A DNA stretch of 64,000 bases from Anthracocystis setariae (taxonomy: Eukaryota; Basidiomycota; Ustilaginomycetes; Ustilaginales; Ustilaginaceae), in assembly GCA_928724745.1 (NCBI GenBank), contig CAKMXJ010000021.1, positions 372,001-436,000 of the forward strand, written 5' to 3'. The translations under genes were made by a program, and so were the position numbers. Positions 18,919-29,574 of this stretch are shown piece after piece (the stretch's first letter is position 1; the number at the start of each line of letters is the position of its first letter). Below the pieces are notes generated by a model. The model was not told the DNA's origin, ran no database searches, and saw only the letters and a program-made list of their open reading frames with translations.

Positions 18919-21900
18919 TCAAGACTGAAGAACGCCCAACGGGTCCAAAGTGAAAGCTGAACTAGAACTCTGACTCTCATCCACTTTGGGCTCTTTGGCA
19001 CCCGGCACAGAGGTCTGGTCGACAACATGCGTCTCGGCAGTCTTCCAGCCTTGCTGCCTCGCGTCGGTTCCAGCTCCTTTCGCTCCAAATCCTGGCTGGG
19101 CAGCAAGCAACTTGCCCCCAGTACCACTACCCAGAGGAGCGCGCATTGCCACATGCTCTTGTTGCATCTCGGCGCGCACTCTGACGTTGGCTGCCCACGG
19201 ATTGTAACCGTTCGGACCAGGCTGCGCTGACGCTCCGTGTCTATAGCTTTGCTCTGCCGGCCAGCCGTACGCACCTTGGCCCACATTTCCACGTAACGCA
19301 AGCGGATCTGACCCGCCGGATGTGCCCTGGCGATTAACGGTTTGCGGACTTCGTGACGGTTTGGATGGACTTTCAGGTCGCGACGCTGATTGGGTAGACC
19401 CGGGCTCAAGTGGTGAGCTTGTGGATGCAGGCGCGGTCATAGCTTCCTGTATACGTCCCCAGCCACCGATCAAGAGGTTTTTCATGCGGTTGGTCGCGGC
19501 GTCGGCAGCATTCGAGACGTTGTTAGCCATGGCAGCTGCGGAATCAGAAGGAGTCAGTGAAGCGGAAGATGCAGAGGCATCCAACGGCTGGGAGCGTGCT
19601 CGCGGCTGTCTTGCTTCGTACGCTAAGCGTGTCGGGTCGATGTTCCCATTACCAGTAAGGTCAACAGCGCCTGGTACACCGGAGGTAGCGACGCTGTTGC
19701 TCTGTGACGCTGTTGTTGTGCCATTTGCGCTCACCGCGAGCGGGTCCAGGACAGGGTCTGGGTCACCTGCTCCGACCACTGCAATGGCCGGGTCTGACTT
19801 GTCGAGCTCGCCTCCACCAGAATGCTTCAAGGCTGGTGCATGGGATTGCGCAGAGGCGATTTTGGGTGCTGGCGTTTCCACTGGTGAAGCAGTAGACTCT
19901 CCACGAACGGCACGCTCTAGACGTTCTCGAGCGCGGCGCCTCTCGTCAGCTTCCTTGTCGAGCGCAGCGTTCATATCTCCGTTGGCTCGGTGGAAGAGCT
20001 GCTCAAAGTAGCGTACGTCGCGAGGATCGGCAATCAGAACTCCCATGTCGGTCCCCTTGCGCTTGGGATCGCGGTCATCCAGCTCCGGCTGGTATCGTGA
20101 ATTTCGATGCTTGTTCTTGGTTTCAGGACTCAGAAGGTAGGACCAGGCGCTGACGGTGCGCGTCGATAGAGCGGGCAACACTCTGCCGTCGTCGTCCTGG
20201 GGCCGCTGGCGCTGACGCTCATTGTCCATGAGGAAAGTGCCATATTTGCACTCTTGCACGACTTGAAGAAGCTCGACGAGATAGGTCGATTGATATTCGA
20301 AACGTTGGGGAAACTGACGCATGATCTGCCACATGCAGTCAAGGAATTGATGGAAGACCGGACAAGTCTCCTTGATGTTGGATCCCTTTTTCGCGCCAGA
20401 GGCGGCACCGGACGTGGCGGCGGAGAAGTTGGCAGTGATCGACTTGGTGAAGCCCCAGAAGGCGTTGGCAGCCGCGTGGGAGTCGAAGCCGCTACCGGTG
20501 TTGGTCTTTTCCAGCTCTGGATCGGTGTCGTTTCCATCGCTTTCGTCATCGTTGTTGGAAGAACCGTAGCTATGCTTGGAAGCGACGGTAAAATAGCGAT
20601 CGGAACCCTTGAGACCATTCCTATCGTTGAATTTATGGCCAAAGCTGAGCCAATCCTTCTCGATGAGCACGGCGAGACCATCGAAGGTGCGGAAGTACGG
20701 ATCGAGGCACACTTGGGCGATAGCGGCCAACTGTGAGGTGCGATCCCAACCGTCCGAGCAATGGATGAGGACATGGGAACTGTTGATGTGGACATTGCGA
20801 ACGATTGCCATGGAGCCTTCGAGAAGACATTGAATGTGCTTGAGCCACATGGACTTACGCAGCGCGGCGGAGTCGACAGGGGTAGGATTCAGCCGTAACA
20901 CCGAGCCCGTACCGTCGGTGACCGCATCGCCTGTCGAGGCATCGCCGACCGCTTCGACGCGCATTCCAAACGTCGCAATGGGTTCGCTTTCTCGTAACGC
21001 ATCTGTGAGCTTGTTGAGGCTATCACGCATGACGTGAATGTTTTCGATACCGAGATACGACTTTTTGCAGCCCTTGTAGTATTCCATGTTCTCTGTGCCT
21101 GCACCTTTGGCTACATTGGCCATGGCGTTGGTGGTGGAGCGTGCATCGACGATCAGATTGGTGGTGGTAGCGCCATAGACAGTTGCAGGGGCAGGGGCAG
21201 GGGCACCGGATGGCGTTGAGGCCGCACCGCCCGAGGCTTCAACGGCAGCTTTTGCAAGGATGGACTCGGGATCGGCAAAGTGATGCGATGTAAAGATGGC
21301 TTCGATCAGCTTTTCGTCCTGGATGGAACGTGCATTCTTCAGGCCGACCATGGGTTGGCTGGAGCGTGTGATGGATGCATGGTTGGCCCAGTGTAGATAG
21401 GTGAGGGCGGGAACGCGGGCTTTGCTGCGGTACTTGGCGGCGTAGCTGAGGGTAGTGTCGCTGATGCGCGAAGGTACAGCCATAAGAGCAGGGTAGGTGG
21501 GGCAGAAGGCATACTGTGCGTTGATGTCGGTGAAGCGCCAAGCTTTGGAGCGTATACCGAGGCCCTGACGCGCAAATTCGGATTTGGGCTCATAGATGCG
21601 GCTTGCATGCCCTTGGCGAGGAGCTTCCAGCGGTGAGGGCTGGTAGTAGAATGCATAGAGTTGCGATATATCGGTGAGGACGGCGCATTCTCTAAGACTG
21701 TCAAAGACGGCGAGCTGATCATGCTCGGACTGGAACGCAAAGGCGGACGAATCAAAGTTCTTGTAGAAGAGCGTGATGGGATAGATGCGTTGCGACGGTT
21801 GGCCTGCTTGGGCGGAGATACGCAGAGATGGTATGCGCGTTGCCTTGAGGATGAGCGACAGTGGGATGAGGTGGCATCTCGACGGCCGATCAGTGTTGTT

Positions 21901-22077
21901 GGAAGCTACCTTGTATTCGAAGATGCAGTGGTGCGATGTCAGACGCAGAGCGCCTCGATGGCAACTGGATTCACCCTTTCTTTGAAACCAGACATCCGCG
22001 ATATGCTCCACCTTGGGCTGTGGTAGAGGTGTTGTCGAGATCGCTGTCGAAGTGGAAGCACCAGATGCCATCATCAT
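18919..22077 (-). CDS. YMR1: myotubularin-family phosphoinositide 3-phosphatase
   Basis: 1052 residues from the first of three consecutive ATGs at 22077. An N-terminal PH-GRAM-like part (VWFQRKGESSCHRGALRLTS onward) is followed by the myotubularin phosphatase domain: IYEPKSEFARQGL, WRFTDINAQYAFCPTYP, LTYLHWANHASITRSSQPMVG and the catalytic loop HCSDGWDRTSQL with Cys440 and Arg446 (CX5R). Active enzymes of this family remove the 3-phosphate of PI3P and PI(3,5)P2 on endosomal membranes. The loop residues are intact, so activity is expected. The C-terminal ~400 residues are Ser/Ala/Pro-rich and disordered. Yeast Ymr1 is 688 residues; the excess here is this tail and two internal insertions. Confidence 0.92.
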   Translation of the reverse strand: MMMASGASTSTAISTTPLPQPKVEHIADVWFQRKGESSCHRGALRLTSHHCIFEYKVASNNTDRPSRCHLIPLSLILKATRIPSLRISAQAGQPSQRIYPITLFYKNFDSSAFAFQSEHDQLAVFDSLRECAVLTDISQLYAFYYQPSPLEAPRQGHASRIYEPKSEFARQGLGIRSKAWRFTDINAQYAFCPTYPALMAVPSRISDTTLSYAAKYRSKARVPALTYLHWANHASITRSSQPMVGLKNARSIQDEKLIEAIFTSHHFADPESILAKAAVEASGGAASTPSGAPAPAPATVYGATTTNLIVDARSTTNAMANVAKGAGTENMEYYKGCKKSYLGIENIHVMRDSLNKLTDALRESEPIATFGMRVEAVGDASTGDAVTDGTGSVLRLNPTPVDSAALRKSMWLKHIQCLLEGSMAIVRNVHINSSHVLIHCSDGWDRTSQLAAIAQVCLDPYFRTFDGLAVLIEKDWLSFGHKFNDRNGLKGSDRYFTVASKHSYGSSNNDDESDGNDTDPELEKTNTGSGFDSHAAANAFWGFTKSITANFSAATSGAASGAKKGSNIKETCPVFHQFLDCMWQIMRQFPQRFEYQSTYLVELLQVVQECKYGTFLMDNERQRQRPQDDDGRVLPALSTRTVSAWSYLLSPETKNKHRNSRYQPELDDRDPKRKGTDMGVLIADPRDVRYFEQLFHRANGDMNAALDKEADERRRARERLERAVRGESTASPVETPAPKIASAQSHAPALKHSGGGELDKSDPAIAVVGAGDPDPVLDPLAVSANGTTTASQSNSVATSGVPGAVDLTGNGNIDPTRLAYEARQPRARSQPLDASASSASLTPSDSAAAMANNVSNAADAATNRMKNLLIGGWGRIQEAMTAPASTSSPLEPGSTQSASRPESPSKPSRSPQTVNRQGTSGGSDPLALRGNVGQGAYGWPAEQSYRHGASAQPGPNGYNPWAANVRVRAEMQQEHVAMRAPLGSGTGGKLLAAQPGFGAKGAGTDARQQGWKTAETHVVDQTSVPGAKEPKVDESQSSSSAFTLDPLGVLQS

Positions 22078-23157
22078 CGACTGACTGCGCCGAATGGATC
22101 ACCTGAGCAGGTTGAAAGACCCAAAATAAACCCTCTCCCCGCCAGATCGGAAGAAGCGAAGCGATGATTGGATTTGGCTTGGACGGCGTGGGAAAGCTCG
22201 ATGCTGCCAGTGGTCGGATTCTTGCCCGAAGCAACTGCTTTCAACGGATGTGATCCGTTGGAGATGCTATGGTTATGAATGTAGCCTGCGCGAAACAAAC
22301 GGGTGGTGATGTGTATGTGGTGATAAGAAAGGTCAATTCGCGATCAGTGGAATACCCGAACGACATGCAGGGTGGTGATGGTCAGTAGTGTTGGAGACGA
22401 CGCGGCTGTTCCGTACTGTAGCGCCTGCAGTCACAGTGTACTGACTGACTGACTGACTGTCTGTACCCAAGGGAAATTCAGGGTCTCGTGAATTGTGTCT
22501 CACGCCCTGCAGTTTGCGAGCTTCCCCTGAAGCTCACAACCTACTGCACTCTAACACACAAAAAAAAAGAGTATGGACAAACACGCCGGAATGGGTGGTG
22601 AGCTTGACCTTGGCGGGCTCGTGCCCAATTTGCTGTGCTGTGCCGTGCTGTGCCCCACTACCGTATTCCACTCCACCCCACTCCACTCCACTTTGATTGT
22701 ATTTTTCCGCCCGCTGATGCTAGCCTGTCTTTTTTGGAATGCGATCGCCCGTGGCCAGAAAAGAGAGGAACTGCACAACGGCTTAAGCCAACATACTGTA
22801 CAGAACTTTATCAACGAAACCGCAGTCTCCTATCTAATCTTGAGAGCGCAGGGACGAGCCATTTTTAGAAATCTCTCGTTAGTGATCCACGTGCGTCGAG
22901 CCAAAACACAAGAGTATACAGTACAGTGACTGCACAGCGTTGCGACTGCAGCAAGAACGCAAGCGTGCCAAACTGACATGCGCAGCATCCGAGGCACAGG
23001 TCAGCAAAAGAAACCAAAAAGCTTACTACAGTACTACTCACTTACTACATCTCTAATCTCGCGTCGACATCCTTCCGACCACGACCTCCAACGGGATCGC
23101 CGACTCTGGTTTTGAACCAGAGCATAGATCAGAATCGCGTTGGTCACGCCCACCGCC
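22078..23157. other. divergent intergenic region, 1080 bp
   Basis: Separates the leftward myotubularin and rightward CDF transporter genes, so both promoters are here. It holds a TGAC tetranucleotide repeat around 22439-22460, an A9 run near 22560, a CCACT repeat near 22668-22692, and TACAGTAC-type motifs near 22790-22800, 22917 and 23029. No gene was recognised. Confidence 0.5.
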
Positions 23158-25608
23158 ATGAGCAAGCCAATCAATGCGACATCTGCCATCCGAGCATCGC
23201 GGCGTGATGCCAATGCGGACAACGCTCAACAAGCTCAATCCTCTTCTGTCACATCCGTACCCCGTTCCTACTCGGCGCGCTTCTCGAACCAAGACGTCCA
23301 GGTAGAAGCAGACACAACCGATGGCGGCACCACTCCGAAACCCTCTTCTAGGTCGTCAAGTCGCGAAAGGACCGGCAGCTACGGCATCCAGCACGCCAGC
23401 TCGGACGCCGAAGATGGAGATCCTCAGTTCTCGAGCTCCTACACCGACAACGGTCGCAGGTCGAGCTCGTTCGGCATCCCTCCACCCTCCCACGGCTTCC
23501 CTTCTTCGTCTGCCTACAACTACAAGGCAATGATCAGCAAGCATGGCCACGGTTTCCCTGACAGAGCCGAGTCCGTTCGCAACATCTCTGCCCTCGCCAA
23601 CCTGGTCGACTACCGCTCCAACTACTACGAGGACCATCGCATCACTGAAGAGGAGATCAAGCACCGTACAAAGCATCTGGGCTGGGCCAAAGCATCGGCG
23701 GTGTGCGACTATTACGAACGTCTCAACCAAACTCTCGATGGATGGAGGGAGGTGGACGAGATCCTCGACTCGCGCTTCCCGGATGAAGTGATGCGACGCT
23801 TTGAGGAGCAACACGAGCTTGAAGCCAAGAGACAGCGACGCAGTCAACACAAGGGTAAGCGCCGAATCAAGCATCATCATCACCATCACCATCACAATCA
23901 CAATCACAGCGCACGCCCGAAGCCTGTGGAGAGCGACGGCAATGTATCGGACGAAGAGGAGACCGAAGAGGATGAGCGCGGCAGGTCTAGAAGCGCTCTC
24001 AAGCGAAGCTTCAGTGCCAAGGCCATCGATGCCTTTCAGGGCTGGTTTGGTGCCTCCGGCAGTCCCCGCGCATCGAGCCGACCTGACATCGAGCGCGGAA
24101 GACCTCCGCGTTCTAGCCGACACGATCACCATCGGCCCAAAGGCAGGGCTTTCGACTTGGCCTCCGCTACCGAAGAGGATGAGCCTGACCAGCAAGATCT
24201 ACGTGGCGAGCACAACGGCCAGACAGTCCAAAGTCCTCCCGCAAGCATGGATGATAGCCGAGCACAATCTGTCCGCCGCGACTACGGCGCCACCGCTTCC
24301 ACCGCCGGTCAACTCTTCGACAAGCTTCGTCGCCAAGGTCGAATCGAGCAAATGCGTCGTTCAGAGTCGCAGCTTGCCTTATCATCTGGCGCCAACACTC
24401 CCGGCACAGCCAGCGGCACTCAAACGCCTCAAGAGGGCATCCCCGCACCGCCTTCCAGATCCAACACCATCCGCCCAAACCAGGTCGAAAACATCCCCGA
24501 GCATGGAAATCCTTCGATCCCCTACGGCGACTCTTCACGATTCGAAAACGGAAAGATCATTCGCACCTCAACTAACAAGGGCAGTCTGGATCGCGACCTT
24601 AGCCTCGAGCGTCACCATCGTCCCTACGCTTCCCAAGAAGAAGAAAGGCAAGCTTTGCTCAGCACCGTTCCCAATCGTGCCAAGGAAGAAGAGACGTCTC
24701 GCTCCGTCCAGTTTGCTATCAACATCAACTTGCTAGTCAACATCTTGCTGCTCGGCGGTAAAGGCGTTGCCGTTCTCTCGTCCAACTCAGTCTCTCTCAT
24801 CGCCTCGTTCGTCGATAGCGCCCTCGACCTCCTGTCGACCATCATCATCTTTGCCACTTCGAAAGCCATCGCGTATCGATCCTGGAGGACCATCTACAAG
24901 TATCCCGTCGGTAAGCAACGACTCGAGCCTCTTGGAGTCGTCATCTTTTCCGTCCTCATGATTGCATCGTTCGTCCAGGTCTTCATCGAATCCGTAGGCA
25001 GACTTCGCCAGGTCCTCGCAACGGGACATAAGGATCCCGAATCGGCCGCCAGCCTGCCTTTGATCGGCGTAGCTTTTATGCTGGCCACGATCGGCATCAA
25101 GACCGTCATGTGGCTGCTATATCGGTCTTCCAAGTCTTCGGGTGTTCGAGCCGTGGCCCAAGATGCCGAGAACGATGTCGTCTTCAACGTCGCATCGCTC
25201 ATCTTCCCCATCCTAGGCTCGAAACTTGGCTGGCCCGCACTCGATCCTATTGGTGGTGTGGTTTTGTCCATCTACATCATTTACGAGTGGGTCGAGACTT
25301 TGTGGGAGACGGTCAGCAAGCTTTCGGGCGCAGTTGCCTCGGCTACCGAGATCTCAAAGTGCCTCTACTGCGTTGTACGCTTCAACTCGGTCAATAGCGT
25401 CTCGGCATTTGAACTCTTCCACTCGGGCGACAACCTCATCGTCGAAGCTGACGTTGTGCTGCCGCACTCGATCTCACTCAAGGAGTCCCACGATCTTGGC
25501 GAGATCATCACCTACTGCACAGAAAACATCAGTGGAGTCGAACGATCCTACATCCATCTCGACTACAATCCCAAGGGCCAAGCAGGTCACCTTACCCAAC
25601 GAGGCTAG
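23158..25608 (+). CDS. cation diffusion facilitator, Mn-type
   Basis: 816 residues from the ATG at 23158 (MSKPINATSA). The N-terminal ~490 residues are cytosolic: a conserved block (DYRSNYYEDHRITEEEIKHR), a His-rich run (eight His plus alternating Asn/His, near 23871-23910) and a long Ser/Arg-rich segment. The membrane domain follows, with about six segments. Metal-site signatures are DSALD in the second segment (about 24814-24828) and DAEND (about 25162-25176), both DxxxD. That pattern is known for Mn-transporting CDFs, whereas Zn-CDFs use HxxxD. A C-terminal cytosolic CDF domain ends near YIHLDYNPKG. It probably moves Mn2+ out of the cytosol. Metal preference is inferred from the motifs only. 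Confidence 0.87.
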   Translation: MSKPINATSAIRASRRDANADNAQQAQSSSVTSVPRSYSARFSNQDVQVEADTTDGGTTPKPSSRSSSRERTGSYGIQHASSDAEDGDPQFSSSYTDNGRRSSSFGIPPPSHGFPSSSAYNYKAMISKHGHGFPDRAESVRNISALANLVDYRSNYYEDHRITEEEIKHRTKHLGWAKASAVCDYYERLNQTLDGWREVDEILDSRFPDEVMRRFEEQHELEAKRQRRSQHKGKRRIKHHHHHHHHNHNHSARPKPVESDGNVSDEEETEEDERGRSRSALKRSFSAKAIDAFQGWFGASGSPRASSRPDIERGRPPRSSRHDHHRPKGRAFDLASATEEDEPDQQDLRGEHNGQTVQSPPASMDDSRAQSVRRDYGATASTAGQLFDKLRRQGRIEQMRRSESQLALSSGANTPGTASGTQTPQEGIPAPPSRSNTIRPNQVENIPEHGNPSIPYGDSSRFENGKIIRTSTNKGSLDRDLSLERHHRPYASQEEERQALLSTVPNRAKEEETSRSVQFAININLLVNILLLGGKGVAVLSSNSVSLIASFVDSALDLLSTIIIFATSKAIAYRSWRTIYKYPVGKQRLEPLGVVIFSVLMIASFVQVFIESVGRLRQVLATGHKDPESAASLPLIGVAFMLATIGIKTVMWLLYRSSKSSGVRAVAQDAENDVVFNVASLIFPILGSKLGWPALDPIGGVVLSIYIIYEWVETLWETVSKLSGAVASATEISKCLYCVVRFNSVNSVSAFELFHSGDNLIVEADVVLPHSISLKESHDLGEIITYCTENISGVERSYIHLDYNPKGQAGHLTQRG

Positions 25609-25887
25609 CCGTTGTGCTAGATCGCTCCATCGCTACCAGGCGATGAAAATCATCCCTCATAGAATGGCACTCTTCTGCACCAGGATCAGACCCGGAAGCT
25701 CCTCTCCTTTATCGCTCGTTATATTTTTAAGCGGGCAACTTGCACGCTTCTTTCGCAAAATCAAGACCACACCACAAACATGAGCTTGTCCTTATCCGGA
25801 CTGTTTCAGTTCCAATGTCGATCTCTGATGACGTGTTGATGAGATTGCAATCGCGCAGATTGAGTTGGCGAGCGGCTGCATCAATTG

Positions 25888-28800
25888 TTAGAAACCACTC
25901 GTCCGCTTCTTTTTATGAGGACGATCCGGCTTGGTTGGTCTTGCGCCAAAGCGGCCAGCCTGGATCTGTGTCGAGGCTGTTGGATAGGCCTGAGTCGATG
26001 GCCCCATCTGCGAGGGAGTTGGCGATGCAGTGGGCGTCAAGTCGCCGAAACTGCCTGCGAACCCGAACGGAGCTGGTCCAGGCTGGGACCACGCTGCCGA
26101 GGACGTTTGTCTGTCTGGTCTGTCGGCTCTGGCCGAGGTCGTGTGTGAAGATGGCGCAACGGCACTGCCCCGCTCAAGGCCTGGGATAGGGGCGCGGACA
26201 GGTTGCGAACGGGATCCGTCTGCTTCACGTTGCCTCTTGCGTCGAGAAGCTAGCGAAGGTGGTGCGCCAGAGAACGCGGAAGCGCCCGCAGGTTGACTAT
26301 GTGATACGACGGAGGATGGATACGACGAGGAATTCCTGCGGGAGGCAAAGGCATCGGGTTGGGACAAAGATGCTGGAATGGACGCATTTCGACTGCGGCT
26401 TCGACTTCTTGAGCGCTCGTCTGCGGAGGCGCTCGATGCGCGAGAGAAAGAGCGAGATCGTGCACGAGCAGTCGGTCCACGCAAACGACTCGCTCTTGGC
26501 AGCCTATGTAGACCCTCGAACGGATCGATGTACGTATAATCGATGGCATCTTCGCCTAGCTGCCACTCAGCCAACAGCAATCGAGCGGTGACCGAGGTAC
26601 TTGGAAGCAGCATGTCCAGCTCTGTCTCGCTAAGGTTCCTGCCGACGCCACTCTGGTCTTTGAGCGATTCGGCGGCGGCCTGCACGTCTCCGCTGCGGAC
26701 AGGGGCAAAAAAGGAAAGACCAACACTGCCGATGCTGGGCGGCGGAATGGTGGAACCTTGCTTTTCCACAAAGTTGTAGATTTCGCGATGCTCGAATGCC
26801 GTCCAATTGGTACCTTGTCTTTGTCGTGGTCGTTGTGTTGATGCGCCTTCGTCGAGAATGCGAACCTTTGCTCGGACAAACACTTCGGCTTCCAGTGCAA
26901 TATCCAATCTCATTTGGCGTGCGGCACTGCGCAAGGAATCTTGAAGTGCACGCTGCTCTTGCAATTGCCAGGACTGGACCGCATCCTTCGTGGGTAAGTA
27001 AGAAGCAACATGGTCCTGCCCATTTCCACTTAGTGCACGATCCACAACGTCGTTGTCCGACTCGGCTGAATTTGCTTGCCCTGCATCGCCGCGGTTGCTC
27101 TTGAGAGCATCGGCAGCGCACGACCAACCGAGACGCGCCGAGGAGATCCCAAGAGAAGGGAGTAGGTGGCGAGCATCTCTTCTGAAATCCAAGATGGCTT
27201 TCGCGGGAGCTTGGATGTTATCGTGAAACGATCCGATGTCCAATGCGTTCGACCACGGACGGGGCTCGAGGCCGCCCTTGCTTTGCTCTGGCTGCTGGTC
27301 TTGGCTGTGATAATTGAAACAATCCCGGAACAGTTGGCCGAGAGATATTGTGGCTGCGTTCGTGGAAGCAAACCCCTTTGATAAACCATTTTGCTTGTCT
27401 GCGAAATAGTCAATTGCGTTTGGTGCATCCGAGCTGTGAACGCCCTGGTCACTTGGACCAACGTCAAACAGATGGCGGTACAGCTGTCGGTAATCGAAGA
27501 GCTTGGTCTGCACATCACTGATGGGGTCTGTTACTTGTTTGATGTCAGCATCGTCGCTGAGGTAGAGCATCGTATCTTTGGGCGGTACATCCACCCGAAT
27601 ATCGAGCATAGTCTGGGAGGCTGCAAATCCCTCCCTTGGCGCGGCTGCAGCTTTATGGAGAAGCTGAGCCAAAAGAACTCCGTGTTCAGAGATGGCGAGG
27701 GTCAAGATGGAGGCTGAGCATTGTCCCTCGGCAAGAAGGTCGACTGTCTCGAGGAAAAGCGGAGGAGCACCCAGCTTATACGATTTGGAGAGTACACTGG
27801 GCAGAAGATGGGGTGCCTCGTCGAGCACTGCTCTCAAATGCAGAGATGCCTTCTGTCCGGCGGAAGCGTTCTGCCCGACGTGCCAGCTAGAATCGACAGA
27901 AGGCCGGACGATGACACTATAGCTGGAGATCATGCCGTTGCGAAGAGAAGACAGTGCCCATGTGGCGGTGCAGCTGCTTTGCTGATCCTGCTCTGACGCG
28001 GTCTGAGGAAGTATAGCCAGAGTCAATGTTGGGTCGTCGCCTCGATCATGAGCAGTAGCAAATAGGGGATGTGTTGGCTCGTTTAAATCTATCCAGTAGA
28101 TCGTGTCGGACGAGCAGACCGCCAATACAGCCTCGTCCAAACCTGGCATGAGCCACAAAGCCATGGAAAAGAATCGCGCCCGCCGAAACGAGCTGACGCA
28201 GAAACTTGTGCGCAACAGCGTCCTTGATCGAGGCGAAGTCTCGCCGTCGGATGCAGCGGTCGATGACGCATTGAGCTTGACATGCACAAGCGAGTGCCGC
28301 GAGAGGACCAGCAAGGAGCGCTCATCTGGACCAAAGGTGATTCGGAATGGCCCTGAGAAGGATGGCTCCCGACTTGACAAAGGCTGAGAATCTGCATGAG
28401 CATCCATCTCCGCATCGTGTTCGTCGACTTCGGTGAGCGGGACATAGTCCTGTATGCGCAGGCGCTCAACGGCCACCGAACAGGACGGAAACGGTTCTCT
28501 CGAAACCGAAGCATGTTGGTTGTGACTGAAATGGCCCCGACGAGATGAACCCAAGGTAACAGCGCCGTTGATAGGCGATCTTGAAGCTGGCGAGCACGAA
28601 CCAGCTTCAGCTTGAAGCTGGTCTGGTTGCTGGGTATCTTGGAATCGGACCAAGTCAAGGTTCCCCCATCGATCAATTGCAGCAGCAGCAGCGATCGGAG
28701 ATTTGGCGCTGAAGCAGATATCCTGATGCTGAGCGTACCCACCTTCTCCGTACCTGATACGATGGATTGTTTCAAGGAACAGGCGAGGTTGACCATGTTC

Positions 28801-29574
28801 GCTAGAACTGTGTCGCAACGAAAGAAAGGTTGTGGAAGTGTGGTTCCGTACGGCAAGGTGTTTCCGGTCGGCAGAAGCGACGATCTGAAGAATCGGAGTT
28901 TTGAACCTTCGAGCAGCCCGTTCTGTAGGGACGAAATGCAGTTGTGGCGAAGGGAGTTGTCGTCCCTTTCCTTTGCGGCTTGCCGTTGAATCGTGTGGCA
29001 GCTGTTCTTGCTCGACAGATGCGGTGTCAACATCAGCTTCAAGTCGATGAAGAAGCAGACAGTCTCGATTCAAGCCTCCGATGCAGGCAATCGCGTAGAT
29101 GCGCTTGTGTTGGTATTGGACAGGCCCGAGAAAGGCGACCGCCTGGGCATCAGCAAGGCCGAGAGATCCGTCGAGAGCGTGTGCTGTGTCTGCGATTTGC
29201 TTGGCATTGTCATCAATGACATCTGCAAGAACAAAGTCAGGGATCTCAATATCTGGATGATACTGCTCTAGAAACAGTTGCGCTGCGAGAATGTCGGCAT
29301 CCACGGAGGAGCCTTGCTCGGCTTCGTTGCCGGGATAGAGGCCGAGATGATGGCTGGTAGACGGAACCGTTGGAGGTGTGAGTTGTACGAGGGTCGAGGA
29401 CCCGGCTTTCGAGCGAAATCTGCCTAGCTCGAATCCTGGTGTCTGCGATGACAGTTGACGTTGAAACGACCATTGCTGCGAGGCAACGACGGGGTCATTC
29501 GACCCATCGCTGGAACGGGTTCCTTGGAGGTGGAGACGAACCGCTCCTCTTGAACCGGTCGGTAGCGAGTCCAT
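25888..29574 (-). CDS. RRN6: probable Rrn6/TAF1C-like RNA polymerase I core factor subunit
   Basis: 1228 residues from the ATG at 29574, with no intron needed. The N-terminal two thirds look like a beta-propeller, with a phrase resembling Rrn6 proteins (RFKTPILQIVASADRKHLAVRNHT). A helical region follows, then a Ser/Arg-rich disordered tail ending HKKKRTSGF; a basic cluster plus GF at the very end is a feature I associate with the Rrn6/TAF1C family. Rrn6 with Rrn7 and Rrn11 forms the Core Factor that recruits RNA polymerase I to the rDNA promoter in the nucleolus. The assignment rests on weak, short similarities. A different WD40-like nuclear protein is the alternative. Confidence 0.6.
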   Translation of the reverse strand: MDSLPTGSRGAVRLHLQGTRSSDGSNDPVVASQQWSFQRQLSSQTPGFELGRFRSKAGSSTLVQLTPPTVPSTSHHLGLYPGNEAEQGSSVDADILAAQLFLEQYHPDIEIPDFVLADVIDDNAKQIADTAHALDGSLGLADAQAVAFLGPVQYQHKRIYAIACIGGLNRDCLLLHRLEADVDTASVEQEQLPHDSTASRKGKGRQLPSPQLHFVPTERAARRFKTPILQIVASADRKHLAVRNHTSTTFLSLRHSSSEHGQPRLFLETIHRIRYGEGGYAQHQDICFSAKSPIAAAAAIDRWGNLDLVRFQDTQQPDQLQAEAGSCSPASRSPINGAVTLGSSRRGHFSHNQHASVSREPFPSCSVAVERLRIQDYVPLTEVDEHDAEMDAHADSQPLSSREPSFSGPFRITFGPDERSLLVLSRHSLVHVKLNASSTAASDGETSPRSRTLLRTSFCVSSFRRARFFSMALWLMPGLDEAVLAVCSSDTIYWIDLNEPTHPLFATAHDRGDDPTLTLAILPQTASEQDQQSSCTATWALSSLRNGMISSYSVIVRPSVDSSWHVGQNASAGQKASLHLRAVLDEAPHLLPSVLSKSYKLGAPPLFLETVDLLAEGQCSASILTLAISEHGVLLAQLLHKAAAAPREGFAASQTMLDIRVDVPPKDTMLYLSDDADIKQVTDPISDVQTKLFDYRQLYRHLFDVGPSDQGVHSSDAPNAIDYFADKQNGLSKGFASTNAATISLGQLFRDCFNYHSQDQQPEQSKGGLEPRPWSNALDIGSFHDNIQAPAKAILDFRRDARHLLPSLGISSARLGWSCAADALKSNRGDAGQANSAESDNDVVDRALSGNGQDHVASYLPTKDAVQSWQLQEQRALQDSLRSAARQMRLDIALEAEVFVRAKVRILDEGASTQRPRQRQGTNWTAFEHREIYNFVEKQGSTIPPPSIGSVGLSFFAPVRSGDVQAAAESLKDQSGVGRNLSETELDMLLPSTSVTARLLLAEWQLGEDAIDYTYIDPFEGLHRLPRASRLRGPTARARSRSFSRASSASADERSRSRSRSRNASIPASLSQPDAFASRRNSSSYPSSVVSHSQPAGASAFSGAPPSLASRRKRQREADGSRSQPVRAPIPGLERGSAVAPSSHTTSARADRPDRQTSSAAWSQPGPAPFGFAGSFGDLTPTASPTPSQMGPSTQAYPTASTQIQAGRFGARPTKPDRPHKKKRTSGF

